From: Acinetobacter haemolyticus
Lineage (GTDB): Bacteria; Pseudomonadota; Gammaproteobacteria; Pseudomonadales; Moraxellaceae
Direction: 5' to 3'
DNA: 64,000 nucleotides
NCBI RefSeq assembly: GCF_900406815.1
Contig: NZ_OVCN01000005.1
Span: 114,448-178,447, forward strand
In this document: in pieces, positions 57,270 through 64,000 of the stretch
Numbering within the stretch: the stretch's first letter is position 1
How the letters are laid out: every line of letters begins with the position of its first letter
Made by a program: the position numbers and the translations under genes
Notes under the pieces: model-generated
Told to the model about the DNA's origin: nothing
Databases searched by the model: none
The model's input: only the letters and a program-made list of their open reading frames with translations

Positions 57270-60104
57270 ATGAGCATCATCACTTCTACTCCTGGCCAAC
57301 TTCAGGTCATTAAACGCACCGGAGAGATTGCGACATTTAATGCCGAGAAAATTTCTGTTGCGATAGGGAAAGCATTTCTGGCAGTTGAAGGTCAACAAGG
57401 TGCAGATTCTAGTCGCATCCATGACCGTATTACGCAATTGACCGAAATGGTAATGAACACATTTAACCGTCGTTTACCTTCGGGTGGCACGATTCATATC
57501 GAAGAAATCCAAGACCAAGTTGAATTGGCATTGATGCGCACTGGCGAACAAAAAGTTGCTCGTGCCTATGTGATTTATCGTGAACAACGTGCAACTGCTC
57601 GTCAGCAAACTGGTGCGAACCATCACCCGACTCTACAAATTACAGATGCCAAAGGACAGCTCCAACCTTTGGATCTCGATGCACTTACTGCGACAATTGA
57701 AACCGCAAGTGCAGGTTTAGAAGGGATTGATGTTCAAGCGATCGTGGATGAAACCGTTAAAAACTTATATAACGGTGTAAAAGAAAGCGATGTTGCAACC
57801 ACTATGATGATGGCAACACGTACCCGTATTGAGCAAGAACCAAATTATACCTATGTGACTGCACGTTTATTATGTAATGAACTGGTCAGCACTGGCTTAG
57901 AGTTCTTGGGTCTACCAACTGATACGGTAGAAGGCGACGCATTAGAAACCTTCTTGAAAAAAGGGATCGAACTCGACCTTCTATCTCCTGACCTTCTGAA
58001 TTTTGATCTTGCAAAATTGGCAGCAGCAATCCAGCCAGAACGCTCAAACCAATTTACCTATTTAGGACTTCAAACTTTATTCGATCGTTACTTCATTCAC
58101 TCAAATGGCGTACGTTTTGAATTGCCACAACTTTTCTTTATGCGTGTGTCGATGGGTCTTGCACTCAACGAAGAAAATAAAGAAGAACGTGCAATCGAGT
58201 TCTATAACTTATTGTCTAGCTTTGATTATATGGCGTCTACGCCTACCCTGTTTAACTCAGGTACATTGCGTCCACAATTATCAAGCTGTTACCTCACGAC
58301 CATTGGTGATGATCTGTATGACATTTATGGTGCAATGCGTGACAACGCGATGCTATCAAAATGGGCGGGCGGTTTAGGTAATGACTGGACACCAGTACGT
58401 GCTTTGAACTCTTATATCAAAGGCACCAACGGTAAGTCTCAAGGTGTGGTTCCATTCCTTAAAGTTGCAAATGATACCGCTGTAGCAGTTAACCAAGGTG
58501 GTAAACGTAAAGGTGCTGTTTGTGCCTACCTAGAAACTTGGCACTTGGACGTTGAAGAATTCCTAGAGCTACGTAAGAACACAGGTGATGACCGTCGTCG
58601 TACCCATGACATGAACACAGCGAACTGGGTTCCTGACTTATTCATGCAACGTGTATTTGAAGATGCTGAATGGACACTATTCACACCTTCTGAAACGCCA
58701 GACTTGCATGACTTAACAGGCGCTGAATTTGCTGAGCGTTATGCACACTATGAAGCGGTCGCAAAAGAGCAAAACATGCTCCACAAGAAAGTACGTGCTA
58801 AAGACTTATGGCGCAAGATGCTTTCAATGTTGTTTGAAACAGGTCACCCGTGGATCACATTCAAAGACGTATGTAACTTACGTTCACCGCAACAACATGT
58901 GGGCGTGGTGCACTCATCGAACTTATGTACAGAAATCACTTTAAACACCAACCAAGATGAAATCGCGGTATGTAACTTAGGTTCAATCAACCTTGTACAA
59001 CACGTTCAAGGTGGTGTGTTAGATCGTGAGAAGTTAGCACGTACAATTAAAACAGCAGTTCGTATGCTCGATAACGTGATCGACATTAACTACTACGCTG
59101 TACCACAAGCGAAAAACTCAAACTTGAAGCACCGCCCTGTCGGTATGGGCATCATGGGCTTCCAAGATGCACTATATGAAATGGGTATTGCTTACGGTTC
59201 AGACGCGGCAGTTGATTTTGCTGACGAATCAATGGAAGTAATCAGCTACTACGCGATTCAAACATCAAGCGATCTTGCACTTGAGCGTGGTGCTTACTCA
59301 ACATTTAAAGGTTCATTGTGGGATCAAGGCATCCTGCCAATCGACTCTTTAGAAATCGTTGCGAAATCACGTCCAGAACGTATGTTCGAAGTTGACCGTA
59401 CCCAACGTTTAGACTGGGACACTTTACGTGCCAAAGTTCAAAAAGACGGTATGCGTAACTCAAATGTGATGGCGATTGCTCCAACTGCAACCATTTCAAA
59501 CATTTGTGGCGTGTCTCAGTCGATTGAGCCGACATTCCAGAACTTGTATGTGAAATCTAACCTTTCAGGTGAATTCACTGTGATTAACCCATACCTTGTG
59601 CGTGCATTAAAAGAACGCGGTCTATGGGATACAGTGATGGTGAATGATCTGAAACATTTTGAAGGTTCAGTTCAGAAGATTGCGCGTATTCCTGAAGAAT
59701 TAAAAGCGATCTTCGCGACAGCGTTTGAAGTTGATACACGCTGGATCGTCGATGCTGCATCACGTCGTCAAAAATGGATTGATCAAGCACAGTCACTTAA
59801 CCTTTACATCGCTGGTGCAAATGGTAAGAAACTTGATATCACTTATAAGATGGCATGGTTACGTGGTCTTAAAACCACTTATTACCTCCGAGCGTTAGGT
59901 GCAACTTCTGCTGAGAAATCAACCATCAATACAGGCGCGCTTAATGCAGTAAAACCTGCATCAGTTGAAGCTCCTGTGGTTGCAGCACAAGCAGTTGAAG
60001 ACAAGAAACCAGAAGCTCAAGTTGAAGAAGATGGTTTCACTACAGCGGCTCCAGTACCAATGGCATGTTCAATTGACAATCCAGACTGTGAGGCTTGTCA
60101 GTAA
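57270..60104 (+). CDS. nrdA: Class Ia ribonucleotide reductase, alpha subunit
   Basis: 944 residues, longer than E. coli NrdA (761). The N terminus appears to hold two ATP-cone regions, IKRTGEIATFNAEKISVAIGKAF (about 14-36) and a second around residues 130-210, as in Pseudomonas. The 10-stranded barrel with its radical-site Cys follows (CNLGSIN is recognisable). The C terminus ends CEACQ, the redox-active Cys pair that receives electrons from thioredoxin. It reduces ribonucleoside diphosphates. Two regulatory elements lie upstream. Confidence 0.95.
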   Translation: MSIITSTPGQLQVIKRTGEIATFNAEKISVAIGKAFLAVEGQQGADSSRIHDRITQLTEMVMNTFNRRLPSGGTIHIEEIQDQVELALMRTGEQKVARAYVIYREQRATARQQTGANHHPTLQITDAKGQLQPLDLDALTATIETASAGLEGIDVQAIVDETVKNLYNGVKESDVATTMMMATRTRIEQEPNYTYVTARLLCNELVSTGLEFLGLPTDTVEGDALETFLKKGIELDLLSPDLLNFDLAKLAAAIQPERSNQFTYLGLQTLFDRYFIHSNGVRFELPQLFFMRVSMGLALNEENKEERAIEFYNLLSSFDYMASTPTLFNSGTLRPQLSSCYLTTIGDDLYDIYGAMRDNAMLSKWAGGLGNDWTPVRALNSYIKGTNGKSQGVVPFLKVANDTAVAVNQGGKRKGAVCAYLETWHLDVEEFLELRKNTGDDRRRTHDMNTANWVPDLFMQRVFEDAEWTLFTPSETPDLHDLTGAEFAERYAHYEAVAKEQNMLHKKVRAKDLWRKMLSMLFETGHPWITFKDVCNLRSPQQHVGVVHSSNLCTEITLNTNQDEIAVCNLGSINLVQHVQGGVLDREKLARTIKTAVRMLDNVIDINYYAVPQAKNSNLKHRPVGMGIMGFQDALYEMGIAYGSDAAVDFADESMEVISYYAIQTSSDLALERGAYSTFKGSLWDQGILPIDSLEIVAKSRPERMFEVDRTQRLDWDTLRAKVQKDGMRNSNVMAIAPTATISNICGVSQSIEPTFQNLYVKSNLSGEFTVINPYLVRALKERGLWDTVMVNDLKHFEGSVQKIARIPEELKAIFATAFEVDTRWIVDAASRRQKWIDQAQSLNLYIAGANGKKLDITYKMAWLRGLKTTYYLRALGATSAEKSTINTGALNAVKPASVEAPVVAAQAVEDKKPEAQVEEDGFTTAAPVPMACSIDNPDCEACQ

Positions 60105-60118
60105 TTTAATCTAATAAT

Positions 60119-60146
60119 GAACCTTTCTTTATAATAAGAAGGGTTC
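60119..60146 (+). promoter_or_regulatory. Hairpin between nrdA and the small ORF
   Basis: GAACCTTTCTT/AAGAAGGGTTC stem with one mismatch and a 6-base loop, 15 bases after the nrdA stop. No T-run, so more likely an mRNA stability or attenuation element than a full terminator. Confidence 0.4.
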
Positions 60147-60178
60147 AAAGATTAAAATATATTGAGGCAAAGAGCGTG

Positions 60179-60307
60179 ATGACTATGACTCATAACTATA
60201 TGTTGGGATTAGCTGTTCTGATCTTTGCCTTTATTTTCTTTTATGTACCAATGGTCTATGCATTTTTAGCCATTCGTAAACAACAGCGTAAGCAAAATAA
60301 GTCTTAA
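60179..60307 (+). CDS. Small membrane protein between nrdA and nrdB, 42 residues
   Basis: ATG at 60179 (with a second ATG six bases later), preceded by GAGGCAAAGAG. The product begins MTMTHNYM and is mostly one hydrophobic helix (LGLAVLIFAFIFFYVPMVYA, about 9-28) followed by a basic tail (RKQQRKQNKS), a typical single-TM, positive-inside small protein. It lies between two enzyme genes of the same pathway on the same strand. Function unknown. Confidence 0.6.
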   Translation: MTMTHNYMLGLAVLIFAFIFFYVPMVYAFLAIRKQQRKQNKS

Positions 60308-60446
60308 AGGTTGTGAATCTCAATCATCAAGAAATTGAAGCTCAATCAGTAAAACTTAATTTTGCTTACACAATATAAACGTATATTACAGATATCTTTG
60401 TTGAGAGATATCGATAACAGCTATATACAACGAAGAGAGAACGAAA

Positions 60447-61730
60447 ATGTCTATCCTAAGTTGGGACGATTTTGAAGATGATACGCAAAAACCGACTACA
60501 CCTGAACACAAGTCTGCGTCCCTCGACTCGCAAAAAACGGTTAATACGCAGATGGTACCTCCTACAGAGCCATCATCGCCGCGCGTGGCAGCTCCACAAC
60601 CCGCTGGAACCAATACCAGCAGATCAACAAATCCAACCGATTCGTTGGCTCGAGCATCTGAAGCCTTAGAACATTTGGATGTTGCGCCTGGTTTAGAAGA
60701 GTTGGAAATGGGTGCTCAACGCGTACAAGTTGATGATAAAGCGATGATCAACTGTCGTGCGGACTTAAACCAACTTGTTCCATTTAAATATGAGTGGGCT
60801 TGGCAGAAGTATCTCGACGGGTGTGCAAACCACTGGATGCCGCAAGAAGTCAACATGAACCATGATATCGCGCTTTGGAAGTCAGAAAATGGCTTAACTG
60901 AAGATGAGCGTACCATCATCATGCGTTCTTTAGGTTTCTTCTCGACCGCAGATTCATTGGTTGCAAACAACTTAGTATTGGCGATCTACCGTCATATCAC
61001 CAACCCTGAATGCCGCCAATACATTTTGCGTCAAGCATTTGAAGAAGCAATTCATACCCATGCATATCAATACTGTATTGAATCATTGGGCATGGATGAA
61101 GGTGAAGTCTTTAACATGTATCGTGAAGTTCCATCTGTTGCGCGTAAAGCAGCTTGGGGCTTGAAATATACACAGTCTTTGAGTGACCCTACTTTCCATA
61201 CAGGCACTCCTGAAAACGATCAGATTTTACTTCGTAACTTGATCGCGTTCTATTGTGTACTTGAAGGCATCTTCTTCTACTGTGGTTTTACACAAATCTT
61301 GAGTATGGGTCGTCGTAACAAGATGAATGGTGTTGCTGAGCAATTCCAATACATCTTACGTGATGAATCAATGCACTTGAACTTTGGTATCGACATGATT
61401 AACCAGATCAAGATCGAGAATCCGCACTTGTGGACAGCGACTTTCCAACAAGAAGTCATTCAAATGATTCTTGAAGGTACGATGCTCGAGATCGAATATG
61501 CGCGTGACACGATGCCACGTGGTGTATTGGGTATGAATGCGAGCATGATGGAAGAATACTTGAAGTTCATCTGTAACCGTCGTTTAGCGCAACTTGGTTT
61601 GCCTGAGCAGTTTGCTGGTGTGACCAATCCATTCCAGTGGATGTCAGAAATGATGGACTTGCGTAAAGAGAAGAATTTCTTCGAGACGCGCGTAACAGAC
61701 TACCAAACTGGCGGTGCTTTGAGCTGGTAA
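60447..61730 (+). CDS. nrdB: Class Ia ribonucleotide reductase, beta subunit
   Basis: 427 residues. The di-iron and tyrosyl-radical region is [17 protein letters not shown], with Tyr where class Ic enzymes (Chlamydia) carry Phe, so it should be a normal tyrosyl-radical enzyme. The first 60 residues are a low-complexity Pro/Ser/Thr/Gln stretch before the conserved core; E. coli NrdB (376) lacks it. It is separated from nrdA by about 340 bases and the small ORF. Confidence 0.94.
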   Translation: MSILSWDDFEDDTQKPTTPEHKSASLDSQKTVNTQMVPPTEPSSPRVAAPQPAGTNTSRSTNPTDSLARASEALEHLDVAPGLEELEMGAQRVQVDDKAMINCRADLNQLVPFKYEWAWQKYLDGCANHWMPQEVNMNHDIALWKSENGLTEDERTIIMRSLGFFSTADSLVANNLVLAIYRHITNPECRQYILRQAFEEAIHTHAYQYCIESLGMDEGEVFNMYREVPSVARKAAWGLKYTQSLSDPTFHTGTPENDQILLRNLIAFYCVLEGIFFYCGFTQILSMGRRNKMNGVAEQFQYILRDESMHLNFGIDMINQIKIENPHLWTATFQQEVIQMILEGTMLEIEYARDTMPRGVLGMNASMMEEYLKFICNRRLAQLGLPEQFAGVTNPFQWMSEMMDLRKEKNFFETRVTDYQTGGALSW

Positions 61731-61767
61731 GTTGAATTATCCGTTGAACGACACATCAGTTGTCATT

Positions 61768-61799
61768 AAAAAAATAGAGCCTAATGGCTCTATTTTTTA
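61768..61799 (+). terminator. Strong terminator after nrdB
   Basis: AAAAAAATAGAGCC taat GGCTCTATTTTTT. A nearly identical hairpin occurs at 63042-63073. Confidence 0.9.
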
Positions 61800-61899
61800 T
61801 TACCTAAATGTGTACTTGAAGGTAAATAAAAAAATATGCAAATAGTTCTATAGCATAAAAAAGAGTTAATTTAGAAGGAACTCGTGTCCATTATTTTGA

Positions 61900-62031
61900 C
61901 TAAGTTCAGATAATATTAGGCAGATTCGCCTAAATTTTAATAATGGTACTAAAACACATTACTTATTTGATATAAATGGAAAATATTGGAATGAAGATAT
62001 CTTTATTAGATATACAACAAGTATTCAATGA
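61900..62031 (+). pseudogene. Possible toxin C-terminal remnant
   Basis: An open frame without a start codon, beginning after a TGA at 61897. It encodes LSSDNIRQIRLNFNNGTKTH followed by YLFDINGKYWNEDIFIRY and ends at 62031. NGTKTHYLFDING resembles the C-terminal end of polymorphic (Rhs/CDI) toxins. It lacks any N-terminal carrier and is taken to be a fragment. The assignment is by eye and weak. Confidence 0.35.
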
Positions 62032-62177
62032 TCTGATAAATCATAGAATCAGTAGAGAGGATGCTGAAGAATGGGGACAGAATAATATTGAATGTCTTTG
62101 ACAACAATGAATTAATTTTTGACCCAAATATTCAGGAGAAGTTTCTATGGAAAGCTGTAATATTTAAGCGATGTTAG
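61991..62177 (+). pseudogene. Possible immunity-protein remnant
   Basis: MKISLLDIQQVFNDLINHRI starts at 61991 and is followed by SREDAEEWGQNN. It stops at 62101 but continues in the next frame with VFDNNELIFDPNIQEKFLWK to 62177. The ISREDAEEW pattern resembles immunity proteins of contact-dependent toxin systems. A one-base frameshift has broken it. Overlaps the toxin-like fragment. Confidence 0.4.
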
Positions 62178-62465
62178 GTTAAAATATTACTCGACCAATA
62201 TATGCAAGATGAATATGGTATTATAGAAATGTTCAATAATCATTGGAACTAATAAAGCATATTGATTCTTATTTAATATTTTCTGAAAAAAGAAAGTTAC
62301 TTCCATGTAATGATAGAGATGTATAATCTTGATTAAAAAAAGATAACTTTTTACATTAGATTTCCCAACCTAACACCTAAAGATAAAATTTTAGTTGCAA
62401 CAACACTATTAATAAATGCTATTTTAATAAATACTATTCTAAAATTAAGGGTGAGATAAAAACTA

Positions 62466-62723
62466 ATGAAAAAACATATTTTTTCGTATAAAAACAATAG
62501 TAATGAAGTGGTTAATTTAATTATAGAGCCTTGGGTTATGATTTATGAAATAAAACCACTCTCAACTATAGTTTTCACTTATACTAGCAATGAAAACACC
62601 CTTGAGGTTGTTGGCTTTAAAGACAGCTCAATAAATATTTATTTTGAATTTGAAGAAATTAAAGTTGTTTTAGATGAAAAAGATATTACATCTCAATATC
62701 CCATCAAAAAACTTAATGTTTAA
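62466..62723 (+). CDS. Hypothetical 85-residue AT-rich protein, possible orphan immunity-type
   Basis: 85 residues, no signal peptide. IIEPWVMIYEIKPLSTIVF is a hydrophobic, beta-like stretch and the C terminus is Lys/Asp-rich. It has a weak ribosome-binding site (GGGTGAG about 12 bases upstream). It lies alone in the AT-rich patch after the broken immunity-like fragment. Similar short proteins accompany toxin loci, but no family is recognised. Confidence 0.5.
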   Translation: MKKHIFSYKNNSNEVVNLIIEPWVMIYEIKPLSTIVFTYTSNENTLEVVGFKDSSINIYFEFEEIKVVLDEKDITSQYPIKKLNV

Positions 62724-63041
62724 ATCTTTAAATTAATAATTTTTTCAAATTTAAAGCTAAAGTCCAGATACAACAATGGGAGAATGACAAGCATCAGATA
62801 TAAGCTACCCTTATAATTAATCAAATATTAAATACAATTTTGATAGGCAAACCCTATTATCCCACCCCCCTTAACTTAAATATGATAAACCATACCCATC
62901 TAAAACTTCGTTGATTTTATATTACATAAAAACGAAAATATTTATATTTTTAATCACATTAATCATCCTATTATTCGCAACCTCTTATTCTATAATACAC
63001 TCTTATCTCAAATTATGTGTCTTTTACCGAATATTTACTAT
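62724..63041. other. AT-rich gap without recognised features
   Basis: Apart from the terminator hairpin at its right end, no ORF over about 40 codons with a start and ribosome-binding site was seen, and no repeat stands out. Consistent with decayed sequence. Confidence 0.4.
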
Positions 63042-63073
63042 AAAAAAATAGAGCCATCAGGCTCTATTTTTTT
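63042..63073 (-). terminator. Terminator after the aminotransferase gene
   Basis: AAAAAAATAGAGCC atca GGCTCTATTTTTTT, eight bases past the stop at 63081. Confidence 0.9.
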
Positions 63074-63080
63074 ACTCTAT

Positions 63081-64000
63081 TCAAGCTGTTATAGCCGACT
63101 TCGCCAGAACCTCAGCCATCGCGTTTGCAACTTTATAAATATTATTCATATTTAAACCTGCAACACAGATACGACCACTGCGTACAAGGTAAATTGCATA
63201 TTCTTCACGTAAGGTATCGACTTCCTCGCCTGTCAAACCTGTGTAGCTGAACATCCCTTTTTGGTTGACTAGGTAGCTAAAATCACGGTCAGGAAGTGCT
63301 TTCGTCAACTCATCTTTTAAGATGCTACGCATTTTAATAATACGCTCACGCATCTCTTTGACTTCACCTTGCCATTGTTGATTTAGATCAGCGTCATTTA
63401 ATACTTGATCAACCAACCATGCACCTGTTGTTGGTGGGCTAGAGTAGATACGACGTACTGTTGCTTTTAACTGACCGAATGTGCATTGTGCTGCTTCAGC
63501 ATCGTCACATACGAAGGTTAAACCGCCAACACGCTCACCATAAAGTGAGAAGATTTTAGAGAATGAGTTGCTGACGATGAAGTTCAAACCTGCTTGGTCT
63601 AAAGCGCGAATTGCATAAGCATCTTGTTCCATACCATCGCCAAAGCCTTGGTAAGCGATGTCGAGGAATGGAATCAGGTTACGCTCTTTTAATACCGCAA
63701 TCACTTGATCCCACTGTGCTGGATTTAGATCCGCACCTGTCGGGTTGTGGCAGCATGGGTGTAACAACACGATGCTTTGTTCTGGCAAAGTTTTTAATGT
63801 CGACAACATGCCATCAAAATCAACGCCACGTGTTTCTGCATCGAAATATGGATAGAAGTTGCTCTTGATACCCGCACCGTTGAAGATCGCAACATGGTTA
63901 TCCCACGTTGGTTGGCTCACCCAGACTTCTGAATTTGGGAAATAGGTTTTTAAGAAATCTGCACCCACTTTTAATGCACCTGAACCACCCAGTGTCTGAA
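63081..64000 (-). CDS. tyrB: Aromatic amino acid aminotransferase, C-terminal part
   Basis: About 306 residues are in the window and the 5' end lies beyond position 64000; the frame is open to the edge ([14 protein letters not shown]). [27 protein letters not shown] and [17 protein letters not shown] (PLP lysine) are signatures of the aspartate/aromatic aminotransferase class Ia. It transfers the amino group of Tyr, Phe or Asp to 2-oxoglutarate. The C terminus is complete. AspC-type specificity cannot be excluded. Confidence 0.88.
   Translation of the reverse strand, partial: QTLGGSGALKVGADFLKTYFPNSEVWVSQPTWDNHVAIFNGAGIKSNFYPYFDAETRGVDFDGMLSTLKTLPEQSIVLLHPCCHNPTGADLNPAQWDQVIAVLKERNLIPFLDIAYQGFGDGMEQDAYAIRALDQAGLNFIVSNSFSKIFSLYGERVGGLTFVCDDAEAAQCTFGQLKATVRRIYSSPPTTGAWLVDQVLNDADLNQQWQGEVKEMRERIIKMRSILKDELTKALPDRDFSYLVNQKGMFSYTGLTGEEVDTLREEYAIYLVRSGRICVAGLNMNNIYKVANAMAEVLAKSAITA

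Noticed and set aside
57171..57437. Minus-strand ORF of 88 codons over the nrdA start
   Set aside because: It lies over the nrdA promoter and reading frame and has no similarity pattern.
1..64000. CRISPR arrays, insertion sequences, tRNA or rRNA genes
   Set aside because: None recognised: no regular repeat-spacer series, no transposase motif, no cloverleaf or rRNA-like stretch.

Overview
The window is a stretch of an Acinetobacter chromosome. The best markers are a BfmR/BfmS two-component pair, a 13-gene nuo operon with fused nuoCD and a low-GC, gammaproteobacterial gene set (ffh, dusC, dcd, metG, apbC, upp, nrdAB, tyrB). The species is not determined. No rRNA, tRNA, insertion sequence, prophage or CRISPR array was seen.

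Layout. 1-2.3 kb: 5' end of ffh, a cytochrome-c-assembly-like membrane protein and dusC. 2.3-12 kb (minus strand): an accessory locus of five exported proteins that share a motif just after the signal peptide, with a flavin-dependent tryptophan-halogenase-type enzyme among them. This is the most unusual part of the window. The four downstream exported-protein genes appear to have their own promoter and a hairpin-rich leader of about 150 nt. 12-21 kb: housekeeping and small genes (dcd, a LysE-type exporter, DUF2062, a nucleosidase-like lipoprotein, apbC, a LEA-like helical protein, GNAT, metG). 21.5-28.5 kb: an unknown two-TM protein, an exported metallo-beta-lactamase-fold hydrolase, then a tetR-MFS-HlyD efflux operon with a clear 20-bp operator. 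It is followed by an ACC-deaminase/D-cysteine-desulfhydrase-like gene whose start codon lies inside a perfect 13-bp inverted repeat. 28.7-36.8 kb: a flavoprotein, a CmpX-type channel, small membrane proteins, fpr with a divergent LysR gene, two cold-shock-domain proteins and upp.

36.8-52 kb: the nuo operon (minus strand, nuoA to nuoN), encoding the whole proton-pumping NADH:quinone oxidoreductase, tightly packed with several 1-4 nt overlaps. 52.3-54.2 kb: a MASE1-like/GGDEF gene broken by a frameshift and a small unknown gene. 54.3-56.7 kb: bfmR-bfmS with two hairpins between them and an inverted repeat in the bfmR promoter. 57-61.7 kb: nrdA and nrdB, with paired DnaA-box-like and NrdR-box-like sites upstream of nrdA and a short membrane-protein ORF between the two genes. 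61.7-63.1 kb: an AT-rich patch holding what look like remnants of a toxin/immunity pair, bounded by two nearly identical terminator hairpins. 63.1 kb to the end: the 3' part of an aromatic aminotransferase gene.

Protein functions are assigned by recognising families in the translations. Regulatory sites were read by eye. No database search, folding or alignment program was run.
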